A stretch of 64,000 nucleotides of DNA from Artocarpus heterophyllus (lineage: Eukaryota; Streptophyta; Magnoliopsida; Rosales; Moraceae), in contig CM046333.1 in NCBI GenBank assembly GCA_025403435.1, positions 12,549,770 to 12,613,769 of the forward strand, in the 5' to 3' direction. Position 1 is the stretch's first letter; every line of letters starts with the position of its first letter. The position numbers and the translations under genes are program-made. This document shows, piece by piece, positions 1 through 11,821 of this stretch. The notes beneath the pieces were generated by a model. It did no database searches and had not been told where the DNA came from. It saw nothing but the letters and a program-made list of their open reading frames with translations.

Positions 1-1420
1 TTAAGTTGCTTCCTGTCAGTATACTGTCGTCTGTTGGAGCTAGTCTGCTAAGAAATATCATCAACAAAAATCCCACCTCAATTAAATATGGGAACAATAT
101 ATCAACAACAGCCAGGAAGAACCTATAATATTTTTTTTCAACTATCGTAGATAATCATTGCTTTATTTTGTAATTTTTTTTTTGTGTTCCTTTTTTTTTT
201 TAATACACAGTTAATGTTGCCGTTTAAGTACAAATGTATGTAAATATTTATATATATTTATTGATAAAGAAGGTTTTTCCTTCGACTAAATTGAATATTT
301 ACAATTGTAAAAACATAGACATATTAGGATCAAGGCAACAAACAAACTAAAGAATAAGGATTTTTTTTAATGTGCATTTTTTTTCTAATTAGCATACATC
401 AACTACAAAGCAGAAAATCGAGTTCTATAAGAAATAAGTTTTTAATCTTTTAAAAATGGGACAATTTTTACCGCTTTTGAAAATATAATTATGTGTGTCT
501 TTGTTTTTGTGGGCTTTTAAGTGCTGTTTGTTTTCATAATGTGCTGTCGTTGTTTAATTGTTTGATCGTTTGGTTTTTTTTTTAATTGTATTTTTTCAGT
601 ACTTCAGATGTTTTCGTAATCATTTTCCCAATCATTCTTCTTTTTTTAAAAAATCGTCGTTCTCATCAGTGCTGTCGCATTTAAATTTAGTGTCGTTTTT
701 AATTGTGTGTAGCTGTCATAGTTTTGTGTCGTTTACATGTTTTGATATGTATTTGTATTTGTTTTGTTGTCGTTTTTAATTTTGCACCCCTTCTCTGGTT
801 CAATCATTTCAAGACATTGTCGTTTTTTTAATATTTTTTGTTGTTGCCCATAATGCTGTCGTTGCAATCTATCGTCGCTCAATTAACTTTGTAACCTTTT
901 GTGTTCTTTTATTTTAATTAAAATTTAAAATGATGTCATTTTTGACGCTTGAGTTGCTTCTTAAAGGAGTGTTTGTTAGTTGTAGTTTAGACTATTTACT
1001 CAGTTATAAACAGTGTAAAGTTCTCACATGTTACAGTAATAATAAAAAAATCATTACAACAAAGCTCTCATATGCTACAACAAAAATAATTTTATCCAAT
1101 GGTTTTAACCATCATATCAAACATTCTATCAATGTCATGACTTATTCCTATAGTTCTATACAATGCAAATTCTGTTGTTTAGGCGGCGATATTATTGTCG
1201 TTTTTATTTTTATGCATCCTTTTTCGGTTTTTTTATGTTGTTTTTGTTTCCCTTTTTCTTCCCCTTATCTTAAATCTTTTTGTTATTTTTTCCCCTTTTT
1301 CTCCGCTTTTTTTTAATTATATATTGTCCTTTTATTTTGGGATCATTGTGGTTTCAAAGTGTGTGTTTAACTTGTAACGTTGTGATCTTCACCCTTCGAT
1401 TTGTATTTCTTTGTCGTTTT
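1..1420. repeat. GTCGTT-rich AT-rich repeat block, probably transposon-derived
   Basis: No gene is supported here; the open frames are T-rich and low in complexity. The motif GTCGT occurs about ten times, mostly in one orientation (for example near 26, 547, 692, 727, 769, 857, 1197 and 1413). Such clustering resembles the subterminal repeats of CACTA-type DNA transposons, but no CACTA terminus was found and the block may be cut by the window edge. A related GTCGTT/AACGAC-rich array lies at 14.04-14.83 kb. The class assignment is inference. Confidence 0.4.
966..1128 (-). mobile_element. MITE family A, copy 1 (degenerate)
   Basis: About 160 bp, related in reverse orientation to the elements at 35774 and 46330. 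Shared core blocks are CAGTTATAAACAGTGTAAAG and a CTCACATG-TTACAGTA segment. The ends GGAGTGTTTGTTAG and TCAAACATTC are decayed versions of the family's inverted termini. No coding capacity. Confidence 0.6.
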
Positions 1421-1540
1421 CAAGTGCACCTGCTTAATAAATGGTGTCCTTTCATAGGGCCATTGCCCCTTTTTGAGCTACCATCATTTTTGTATGATTT
1501 TGTAATTTGTGGTGAGTCTACTCATCCACCTTTTCCATGC

Positions 1541-1705
1541 TATTTGATAAAGAGTAGTTTTAATCATTATCTCAGTTATAAACAGTATAAAGCTTTCATA
1601 TGCTACAATAAAAAAAAATGCTACAGTGTAAAATTCTCACATGCTACAATAAAAACAGTTCTAACTAATGGTTCCTACCACTATGCCAAACATTCTATTA
1701 AAATT
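1541..1705 (-). mobile_element. MITE family A, copy 2 (degenerate)
   Basis: A second copy of the same about 165-bp family, 400 bp beyond copy 1 and in the same orientation. It carries CTCAGTTATAAACAGTATAA, CTCACATGCTACAATAAAAA and a right end reading TGCCAAACATTCTATT. No coding capacity. Confidence 0.6.
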
Positions 1706-1888
1706 TATAGTTTTTTTATCTTTCAATTATCCCATTGTTGGTAAAAAAAAAAATCCCACAAAAGTACAAAAAATTTGAATCCAAAGATTAAATGGTATTA
1801 CTCTTGCAAATAATAATAATAATAATAATAGTTGGGTAAATGAAAAATATATATTATATTATGTATAGCAAAAACTCCTATTATTTTT

Positions 1889-2686
1889 TGAAGATTATTA
1901 ACACTAATGGTTTGTAAACTTTAGGGTTTTTTTCATTTACTTTTCTGAATTTTAAAAATTATCATATTTTATCTGTTAAACTTTTAAAAATCCTCGCTTT
2001 GTTATATGAATTTTAAAAACCATTATTTTACTAATGAATTTTTAAAATCACCACTTTGCCTCATGAACCTACTATTTTTTGTTCAAATAGGCAAAATCAT
2101 ATCCATATAATTCACACATGAGTCACTTATAAAAACAAAAATGAGATTTTATCACTTTTAAATTTTATTATTTTTTTACACTCTCACTTAATTTTTTTTG
2201 TCTAAACTATCATTACAAAAAAGTTTGTCTATATACGTTTTCTCATGTTTAATTTGTAACTCATTTAATAAATCGATATTATTATGTAACAGTATCGATT
2301 TACTAAATGAGAGTTATATTAAATATGAGAAGAAATATACATACAAATTATTCTTAAATTGGACTTCAAATAAAAAATTAAAAAAAAACTAAGTGAGAAT
2401 GTAAACATAAAATAAAACTTGAGAATGACAAAATCGTATTTTTGTCTTTATAGGTGACTAATGTGCTAATTGTATATGTTTAATTCCGTCTACTTGAATA
2501 GAAAATTAAAGGTTTAAGGGACAAAATGAAAAGCTTTAAAATTTTAAAAAGAAGAATGGAGATTTTTAAAATTCATGAAGTAAAATAAAAAATTTTAAAA
2601 ATAAAATAATAATTTTTAAAGTTTAATAGACAGAATAGATTAGACCTATAAATTTAAAGTTTATTGTTGTTAATGTCATAGTTTTT
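1889..2686. mobile_element. Long foldback (inverted-repeat) element
   Basis: The left half reads as the reverse complement of the right half over almost the whole length, with its centre near 2287. The innermost arms around AAATCGATA (2265-2278) and TATCGATTT (2292-2300) flank a short loop. Outer pairings include TTTTACACTCTCACTTA (about 2174) with TAAGTGAGAATGTAAAC (about 2390), and GAGTCACTTATAAAAACAAA (about 2120) with the complement of TTTGTCTTTATAGGTGACTA (about 2440). The outermost match pairs TATTAACACTAATGGTTTGT with a complement ending near 2686. Arms are about 390 bp and imperfect. It is best read as a foldback or long-TIR MITE. No credible coding sequence. Confidence 0.75.
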
Positions 2687-2950
2687 TATACATTTTAAAG
2701 ATAAATTCTATCCGAAAATAAGAAAAAAAAAATTGTCTTATTATTATTATTATTTTTTAATATCTTCCTCTGCAAACTTCCAAAACGGTGTCCTGGATAA
2801 GAGTACTGCCAATTTCCTATCTCCTTGTAAAACCCTACCTAAAACCCTAAAACCTGCCTCTAGCTTTGGCTCTCCGCTTCATTCTCCACAATACTCTTTC
2901 TTGGGCTTTTCTCCGAATTCGAGCTTTCCTCTCTCTCATTCGCCAAGGAT

Positions 2951-4106
2951 ATGGAGATCGACAGAATTTGCTCAAACGTCATCGTTTTGGATGGCTTCCT
3001 CTGTTCCGCAATGGAGGCGTTGGTGGCTGAGGCAGCCATTGTGGCTTCCAAGTCCATTGCTTGGTCACTCTTCGTGGTAGAATCTCAATAATTTTCTTTA
3101 ATCTTGTTTATTCCTCATGAATTGTATTCTTTCCTCGATGCGAATTGGGGTCTGAATCTTTAGACTTTTGTTTTATTTTGTTTATCTGATAACAAAGGTC
3201 TGTCCTTTTACTGTGAATAATAAGGTTTTGGTTGTTCATAGCTGAAATTTTGTCCCTTTAATGTTGGGTCTTATTTCTTTTGCTTCTATGTTCTTGGCCA
3301 TTCTAAGATTTTCCTTTTTTTATTGTTTTCATTCACTTTTGTCAGAGATGTCCAAAATGACGAAATTCAAATTGGCAAAATGGATTCTTATTTACGTTTA
3401 GAATTCTCAAATATATTGTATATGTACGCTTTATTATAGCTTTTGTTTGCTGTTTTCTGTTTTCTTTTTTCTTTTTTTTTTTTCTTGAACTTGTTTTCCG
3501 TTAGATGATTTTATCTTAGAACATTTAATGTATATTTTTTTAATGCATATTAAGAATTAACTTTTTTGGTTTTTCAGATGGGATCTCCTCTTTGTAATAC
3601 AATTGATGTGTTCCTCAAAGAACCCGACACCTTCAGAGGGTTAGTGACTTGATCTTTGTTCTGTCTTTGTTTTATTCTCTTGGAATTCCTAAAGGAGTAG
3701 GATCAACACGATTACATTGTGCAGGTTTCCCATCTCTGAGCTTTATGCAGTGACAAAACCTGGTCCTGAGAACAAAGACGGCGGTGAAACTGAGAATGGT
3801 GACGAAGAGGATAAAGATGCAGATGATCAGGATGATGATGAGGAGGAGGAAGGTGATGACAACGACGATGTATCTGGAGAAGAGGGTGAAGAGGAGGAAG
3901 GAGATTTGGAAGGTGAGCCTGAGGCCAATGGTGATGGCGGAAGTGAGGATGACGATGAAGAGGACGAGGACGACGAGGATGAGGATGAGGATGAGGATGG
4001 CGATGATGATGAAGGGGAAGATGGAGAGGAAGAAGAAGAAGAAGAGGAGGAGGAGGGCGAAGATGAGGAAGAGATACCTCAGCCACCGGCTAAGAGGAGG
4101 AAATGA
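2951..4106 (+). CDS. Acidic Asp/Glu-rich nuclear-type protein (3 exons)
   Basis: Exons 2951-3076, 3578-3639 and 3725-4106 join in frame (570 nt) to give 189 residues. All introns are GT-AG. The N-terminal ~70 residues are ordinary sequence (MEIDRICSNVIVLDGFLCSA, then a segment with TIDVFLKEPDTFRGFPISEL). Most of the rest is a run of Asp and Glu with few Gly and Asn. The protein ends PQPPAKRRK, a basic patch typical of a nuclear localisation signal. Plant proteins of this layout are usually called 'prostatic spermine-binding protein-like' or 'glutamic acid-rich', names that reflect composition rather than function. A histone- or chromatin-binding role is possible but only inferred. The acidic tract is encoded by GAG/GAT repeats, so length variation is likely. 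The start is the first ATG giving a continuous spliced frame. Confidence 0.8.
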
Positions 4107-4695
4107 TTTTTTTTTTCCTGCTCCATTTCTTTTCCAAAATGGTTCGGAAATCTCAAATTTTGTGGGCAAGTATGGTTGGATTCAGGTCCTTTGTCCGTAT
4201 ATAGTGTAGAAATGCTCACTGTATCTGTACCTTGATAGTTTTTTAATTATAAAGCTTTGTTTAGAATCTCTAGATACTTATTTTCTTAAAAGTATGTGAA
4301 TGAACATCAGAGTAGGAAATGTGGGGTCATTAAACAATTACGTCTATCAACCATTGTGGCGTAGATTCAGTTTGCTATTTAATTGCAACATTTATCAGAG
4401 TCAGTCTTTGACAGGACCATCTTCAACCCTGACATACTTTCGTTAGCAGCAACAGAACCAAAGTCAGCTTATTTTTCTTCCAAAGAGTTTATGCTTACAG
4501 CTCATCACAAAGTTAAAATTGTTAAAACAAATACATTTATCATTTCTGTACTAGACCAGTATATTTCATCTCATTGCGTGTGGTTTTCTGCTCCTTGCCT
4601 TTTAAGCAAATGGAACACAACATTTCACTACTATTTCAGACTTTCTAATATCACAAGTGTAGCAGCATTTGGCACTTTTCTTTTTCTTCGGCAAT

Positions 4696-6965
4696 TTACC
4701 TACAGGCGGGGACATCAATGTTGGGGATGACGGCAAATACAATAGAGAAAGGAGCCACAGCTATTGGCTCGGACACTTTTTTATTTATTGGTTCCAAGGG
4801 TGGGATAACTCCGGATGGATTTACATTTAGTATTTTTTCATTTAGAAACACATTTTGGCTCTCTAAATGTCCATGTTTGGCCGTTAGATGGTATTCTTCC
4901 CTTGTTATATTTTCGCTAGATATAGATTCTTGAGGCGTTGTAGACAATTTTGTTCTTGAATGTTGCATATTCAAAGTCTTGGAGCTTGCAGTATTCTCTG
5001 TTGAAACGCGGACAAGAACCGTAGTGTGCTTCTCTAGGTTGATCAGGAGCAATGTGATTCCTTGCTGCAAGATCAAATGGATGCTTATGAGTTTGGCAAG
5101 TATCTAATGAAAAATCCGGATCGGACATTTATACTAAAATTTTTTCCTCACAGTTTTCTTGGAACAGTGAGCATAAGCACGCATTTTCTTTGTCCCGGAA
5201 AAGGTTGTCGAGAGGACATTGTTCCCCATCAATCGATGCCAAAGAAGAGCACTGCAAGGCAAAAACAACTCAGCAGATATACATATACATAAATATGTTT
5301 TGCCCTTCTCTCTTTTATTTGTTTATCCGGTTATTCTGTGGCCTGGAAAGAAAGCAAGGGCAATTCAGGACGAACCTGTAATAATCTGGATTTGGGACAA
5401 AAGTTTTAGTGTTGAGAAGACCATAATTTCCTCCAATTAATGTTTGTCTACAGTATGTTTTGGTACCATAAGATGCTGCCATTCCCAACTGGTCCAGGTA
5501 CCTATTTGATAGGTAGCAAACGGGGTCTTCATAATTTAATAGTCGAATGTAAAGAAGGGGGAAAAAGAAAAAATTATATATTGCCTTTAGCTTTACCAGA
5601 AACTGAACACATATGCGTTGGTGACGAGGTTGCGGCCACTGTTATAAGCCCCTCCCGCTTCACCAACCCAAGCGACTGCCGATGTCCCTGAATGCTTAAG
5701 AATGCTTTGCAGGCTACTGAAGGTCCCGGACGCGCTACCGAGAACAGACGGGTTTAGGATCTTCTGAATGAGGTGCTTATCACTGCCTATGTATGACAAA
5801 ACATGAAGGAAGAAGCGTTATTTAAGCGGCTTTAAAGAAACTGTATACTTGAAACTGAGACGGGGTTACCAGAAGAGAGAGTAAAAGAATGGACAGAGTG
5901 CCTTGTAGCATTTCAAAGTCAGAATTCTAGTTTACCTGGACCAAGGTTGTAAACGTGGTGGGAAACTACTTGAAGAGACTCGGGCGTTTTGTCTAAGAAC
6001 TCCGCAAACCAACTGGGATCAAAAAACCCTCCTGGTGCAAGAACCAGTGGCTTAACTTCAAAACCGGCATAGATATCTTGGACGATGTCTTGGAGATGGT
6101 TAATGTCAGATGCATATTGGTCTGGTGCAACTCTTGCTCCAATTCCACTCCCACTCAGTTCATTTCCTGATAAGCAGAGAGACCTAGACTTAGTTATGTA
6201 AGTTTCAAATCCAAGCTCAAGTTTCTTGCATCAACCTTAAGTCCTTAACGTCTAAAATTTCTTACCAAGCTCCCAACCATGAATTCTATATCCCTTGTTG
6301 ACTGTGTACCTCATAAGAGATTGAGCATTACTGGAATCCCAAGCTCCTTTGGCAAAACCATTGAAATCTATCATCCTGCCCCTTAGTGCATTTAGACCAA
6401 AAACGACAACAGCCCTGTATTTCAGAATTGGATATGGCAGTTATAAGAAAAATATTACAGAGGTAATAGAAAGTAAAGGCACTCCAATTTAACCCTAGAA
6501 GTTAAAATCCCGTTACTTACAAAATGATACGTCTTGGTCTAAAAGATGGGCTAAAAATTACGGGAATAAAAATAGTTTTAAAAAAGTGAACCATTGTCAT
6601 AATTACCCAGTTTTGTTGAAGAAAATGTTTAATTGGTCCCACCGAGACATAGGTAAGCAGCCTTGAGAGAAGCCAAGCAATTCTGAAACATTTTTGACAA
6701 ATGGGGTGCAAGGTTGTTGAGTGTCTCGTGTCTCGTATATGACTTTGTCTTGCAAAGTGCCCCCAAGCCTAAGTTTCAGGGATGAAAATGCTGCAATACT
6801 ATCAAAACTCCGAGTTATTACTTGGGTTGGAAGAAACGGAAAGTTTCGTATTTTGTATGAAAGTGTAAGCGTCATTTACCTTGTATAGCATTTAGAAGTA
6901 TAGGATTGTTAAGGTCCTATCAACGGAAGAAAAAAAACAAAAAGATACACGTATCAGCAGAAAAG

Positions 6966-7004
<39 letters not shown>

Positions 7005-7806
7005 GGGCATATTGTTCGTTGAGAAATTTTAGTGGTGCTAAGGAATATTATATCTATGCCCAATTTAATAATTGAATTATATAATTATTTCTCGTTTTAC
7101 AAGACAAATTATACTTATGCTCAATTGTAATTAAAGAAAATCTTGTCGAGCACACTCAGTCAGGTAAATTTAATAATAGATGACTCAATAAATAAAATAC
7201 ATGATTATATATACATTCAATAAAATACTATCTCTAATGAAAACATAGTGCCATCATACTAAACAACCCTGCCGCTGGTCAAAAAATGGGTATTTATAAA
7301 ACCTCGTCGTTTTGGCAGCATCCAGCATGACCATGGAGTGAAGAGTAGATTATTTTCAATCTTTACCCCTAGTAGAAGTTTCAACCTAAACTTAACAGTT
7401 TCACGAGTCCAGCTGACACTGGTGTACCATATATCATGAACTAGTATAAGTTGACAAACTGATAAAGACTGAAATTGAACATTTCTGAAGAAAGAAATAT
7501 TAATAGTGGCTTACTAGATTGAACTAATTCAAAAGAAGTAAAAAGCTGGCTTACTAGATTGAGAAGAGAAGCTCTGCCCCAGCTGCAAGTTCCATAGTCA
7601 CATTTATCAGGAGGCCACCAATCAATAGTGGCGCAGACATAGTCATTGTCTGTTCGTCCGACCGGAGCTATTCCATCGACAAAAACGTTCCCGTGCCTCG
7701 TCTTTGAATCTCCTGAGATTAAAATGTGACTCAAACGGTATATTCCCCAGCACAAAACTATGAGAATCACCAGAGTACACATCTTACAGAATAAGGCAAC
7801 GTCCAT
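4696..7806 (-). CDS. Heparanase-like protein, GH79 beta-glucuronidase (9 exons)
   Basis: Nine exons join in frame on the minus strand: 7806-7555, 6917-6881, 6790-6607, 6414-6266, 6166-5936, 5786-5597, 5501-5376, 5251-5152 and 5064-4696, giving 1386 nt and 461 residues. The N-terminus is a hydrophobic signal or anchor (TLVILIVLCWGIYRLSHILI). Then follows the GH79 core, with ATIDWWPPDKCDYGTCSWG and LKLRLGGTLQDKVIYE. Catalytic motifs are present: GWELGNELSG (acid/base Glu) and AWVGEAGGAYNSG (nucleophile Glu). YLDQLGMAASYGTKTYCRQ and SALLWHRLMG follow, then the C-terminal beta domain ending NIDVPACR. Plant GH79 enzymes release glucuronic acid from arabinogalactan proteins in the wall or vacuole. 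The product is shorter than most plant members (roughly 500-540), but no core motif is missing, so it looks functional. Closest in style to heparanase-like protein 3. Intron 1 holds a duplicated splice donor. Confidence 0.92.
6968..7000. repeat. (TA)n microsatellite in GH79 intron 1
   Basis: An uninterrupted TA dinucleotide tract about 32 bp long within the first intron of the heparanase-like gene. No function suggested. Confidence 0.9.
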
Positions 7807-8150
7807 AGTAATAGTGCTCTCTCTCTCCCCCTCTCTATCCAGGGTTGGAACCTTGGGTGATTGTAGAAAGGCTCAGTTCAAGATTAACGAATGAATAAAA
7901 TGAGAATCTCAATTGCTTTCATGTGTATGTTTTAGTATATGAAAAAAGAAGAAAATAAGGGGAAAAAATGGATGGATATAAAGCCCACCCTTTTTTTTTT
8001 TTGGTTTAATAATTAAAGCATTTCATGTGGTCTTACTTGAGCACCTAGGAAACGCTGGTGGGCGTAGTCAACGATTGCTAGCCCTTTGCTTAAAATTAGA
8101 ACTTGGAATAGTCAACTGGGGTTATCTTGCTTAAAAAATACTAAAAATTA

Positions 8151-8242
8151 TAAAAAATCTCAACTTGTTCTTCGAATTATAGCTCCTATAAAAAGGACTG
8201 AAAATGAAGGTTGTACCTGAGGAAGAACAAGTTGGGATTTTT
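8151..8242. repeat. Short inverted repeat (hairpin)
   Basis: The left arm AAAAAATCTCAACTTGTTCT and the right arm, which contains AGAACAAGTTGGGATTTTTT, are complementary over about 22 bp with one G:T-type mismatch. A loop of about 45 nt separates them. It could be the ends of a very small MITE or a transcribed hairpin. Confidence 0.7.
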
Positions 8243-8655
8243 TTTTTTAATTTTAATTATGTAATAATAACTTTGTAAAATTATAAAAACACAAAATATG
8301 TTACTTATATCGTTGTCTAAAATAAAAATAAACGTCATGTTACAATTGATATCTTTGAAGAATTAAATATAACCTCGTAGATATGTATAATACTTCTCAC
8401 ATCGTTGTCGTCTCTTGAATTATTATTACGACTCCAAAGGCCAGGCAACAATAATAATTAGCAGGATATTTATTCAGTTTGTTTTATGGTTTTTTTTAAG
8501 TCGATTACGTAGCAACCTGTTTAGAGCACTAATTGAATTCTTCTAAATATTAGCAATTGGTTCATTAAAAGCTAGGACTTTAGCTAATACAAGTACGTAA
8601 TAAAATTAATATTATTATGTTTTATCTTCTTAAATTCAGTGGGCTAAACAAGGGA

Positions 8656-8697
8656 ATTAGGTCCACTTATAATAATATTAGGTCCACTTATAATAAT
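8656..8697. repeat. 21-bp tandem duplication
   Basis: Two exact head-to-tail copies of ATTAGGTCCACTTATAATAA followed by T. Probably a replication-slippage duplication. Confidence 0.9.
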
Positions 8698-9659
8698 ATA
8701 AGTTTTGTTGAGAGTTTCTTTTGGGGAAGGTAGTTACTTGTTAATGGAATCTCATGCTCAAATATAACCAGGCCAGTTGAGTTCTTCAAATGTGTAAGAA
8801 TCATATTGGTCAACACCTTTTTTTTTTTTTGGTTTTATTAGATATATAGTTAGTTACATATTGTAACTAGAGTCGAACGCTTGGCAAGGAGGAAAAGTTC
8901 TTGCTATTATAAAAGTGCAAGGGGACCGTTTATAAGAAGAAATCAATTAATTAAACACTTGTACCAAAACACTCGTGTCCAAAAAAAAAGTGACAAAAAG
9001 TTTTACTCATATTTCATTTCAAAGAGCCGTTATACATGTAGGCTTATATCAGTTACAAAGCTAGACCCTATATCAGTTACAAAGCTATAAGCAATTTTTT
9101 CTTAAAATGATGTTGGAAAAGTAAATTAAAACTAAAAATTTGAATTAAAATTGTTATAACATATTAAAACTTTATATTGTAATATATTTTTAAAAATATT
9201 TATAACAATTTTATAAGGTTGTAATTGGAATTAATGATTAGACTTTCTTGTGCACTGTTTCTTGGCCGGAAGGACGGGAAATAAATGCGGAAAAGGTCAT
9301 CAACTTCTAGGCGTGCAAGGTACAAGGTTTTGCGAAAGTCATGGTATAACATCAGCGCTCACTCGCATGCATTTTTAAAAAAATAAAAATAAAAATTTTT
9401 CTGGCACAGTGAGGTTGTATTAATATTAATATTAATTGCTAGATTCGGTGCGATGAGCATTACTATTATTCTTTTATTTTTTGGAAGCACCAGAAATTAT
9501 TATTACTGTCTTAAATAAACGATTAAAAGTTTGTATTTGGTGGAGCTCCAGCCAAGGGAGGTGATTACAATTACTACTACTGTTGTTGTTGACGAACAAA
9601 TAGCAATAGCATATTGTTGGTCCAATTTCACCCAATTAATCCCATATGCCACATGTCGC

Positions 9660-11700
9660 CTTTAAAATGTTGGTGTCATAGAGGGTCGAGGCGGAGCGAC
9701 CCAACCCTCGTGGTATCGCCATGACTAAGAATAGACATAGGACAAACACTGTTCAAAGTGTCATGTTGACATCCGGACGGGTGTGCCCTCAGCTATGACG
9801 CGGAATACCATCTGCCTCTAGGCAAAGGAATTGCAACCATCAAATCCCCAAATTTATTAGCCCTTGAGGATCAAGGTAAGGATAGGTATGGTGTACGGGC
9901 GTTACTATAGTGTCATTCACATGTCTACAGTGTATGACTCCTACCACCAATGCCCCTGCAACGACGAACCGTGCAGCTTGATGTATAAATGTATGCAATA
10001 GTTGATGTTGGGAGACGACCATTTGATGCCAAAAGGACGACCTGATACCTCTGAGATACAACCCCAATAGATGCCTTAGAGTCTCTAAGGTTTTGTGTCC
10101 TAGACTCTCCCACTATTAATTAAATCTCTCAACCTTTTTGAGATGATTTTACACCCCACTATCATACTTTTTAAACACTTCATTTATCAGAGTGTCAAAA
10201 ACCCCTTCTCAGGAGCGGACCGTCGTACGTCAAGATAGAGTAAAGAGACTAGTAGTGAAAGTGACGAGATACATATTGGTATTAGAACAACCGCTCTACT
10301 AACAAATATGAATAGGTAATTACGAGAATACATTCATCTGACGTGTCGATAATAAAACTCAACAGTTTTACTATTCTATAAATTTTTACTCATTCGCTGG
10401 TTAATGTTAATATTCAGTCTAGCAGGTCTACTTGACAAGTTTGTTTGGGATGATTTACGTTAACGTATGAAGAATTTTTACGGTAGGAACATCAATACAT
10501 TTTCACTGCTAATAGATTTTATTATTTTAGCCATTAAATTCTTTCCAACTATTTAATTTATGAGTGAGATCAGTAATATAGCGCGCTACAAATTTTTAAT
10601 GTAAATATTTGTATATAATTTCAACAAATATTGAAAAAGAACAATTCTTTCCGTATGTAGAAATTCTCGTATGCTTGTGGTCTTGTGAGTTCTTCTGTCT
10701 CATTGTTACAATCAATGCATGCCTTTTTAATCTCGTGGGTATTATATCATTTGGATTTTGGTTGTTATCTGAATTTCAATCCATTAGTGCAAAGTCAAAG
10801 AAATTATGAAGTTTAAAAGAAACCAAACTTTTTGTGGCTTGGACGGCAAGATATTAAGGACCCTAATAATGCCCCACTAAGTAGGGTGCATGCATATGCT
10901 TGGTACAAGTGCTAGTGCATCTCTCTGTCAACAAGGACCGAACTACAAAATAATAAACTTAGGAATCTTGATGTTACTTTCCAGTTTGGAATCTATCATT
11001 CAAGCACAAAAATGTAATTTAATTTTTTCCCCAGTCCTCTACGGTTTTTCAGATCAATCGCAATATCCCAATTAACCTCGCTAAAAATATGACAAATTCA
11101 GCAAATTAATCGGCCTTCAATATGCATATTAAGCCATATCGACAATAAGCATGGTAAGCACACATATGAACCTCAAAAAATAAATACATAAAATAAAAAG
11201 AAGAGGGCAAATTAAAAAATTAGAAAAAAAGTCTTTTAAAAAATTAAAAATAAAAGGGAACCTAGATCAGATGGTAGATTCTTGCACCACCTTTTGTACC
11301 AGGGAATTAATTAGAGGGATAAAGAGAATATGTCAACTTTTTGGTAACAATATATTCTGATTTTTTTCTCGTTTAAACAGATAGTCTAACTAGTAGTTTT
11401 TTTTTTCCCCAATTAGCATAATAATCTGACATTTTTTCTATCCCTTTTAGTAAACATATTGATTGTGATATTCTTTGGCGCATATGTTGGTAAGAAAAAT
11501 CTTCAAACATTTATCAATATTTTTTCCCATTTTATTTTTTCCTGTATTATTCAGCGGGATTTGCAAAATATCATGTACCTCTTATTTCAACCCCAAAATT
11601 AAAAGAACGAGATTTTATGCCTTTCTCGTAGACGAATATTGTTCCTCATTTATAGGAAAAAATCTCATATTATTACTATCTTAAGAAGTTCAATCATATA
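9660..11700. other. Gene-poor DNA, possible decayed retroelement (9.66-10.35 kb)
   Basis: Between about 9660 and 10350 the DNA is less AT-rich than its surroundings and includes TTGGTATTAGAACAACCGCT near 10273. This loosely resembles a plant LTR-retroelement primer-binding site (TGGTATCAGAGC). No paired LTR or protein remnant was found, so the call is weak. From 10350 to 11700 I see only AT-rich sequence with no gene. Confidence 0.25.
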
Positions 11701-11821
11701 AATTCTTAGAGAGGACCTTAAAAATAGGTAATTAATCAATCAATCGGTTGCTTTTCGTCCACGGCCAAATTACTAAGCAAATAATTATGGTACATTAGTT
11801 TAGTCCAATTGCAGCTTGATC

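Larger units (their letters stand above)
7810..9660. other. Intergenic, AT-rich, no gene seen
   Basis: This stretch lies upstream of the minus-strand GH79 gene and should hold its promoter; a CT-rich segment sits just before the start (7818-7838). It contains a hairpin at 8151-8242 and two short tandem duplications (8656-8697 and around 9046-9086). The 69-codon open frame at 8881 has no family features and looks accidental. Confidence 0.6.

Noticed and set aside
930..1744. T-rich frames of 128 and 154 codons
   Set aside because: Low-complexity Phe/Leu/Ser runs overlapping two MITE copies.
3672..4169. 165-codon reverse open frame opposite the acidic gene
   Set aside because: It is the complement of the GAG/GAT repeat, giving a Leu/Ile/Phe run. 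The forward strand has splice sites and a coherent protein.
9660..10350. Complete LTR retrotransposon
   Set aside because: Only a weak primer-binding-like sequence was seen; no LTR pair, polypurine tract or pol motif.
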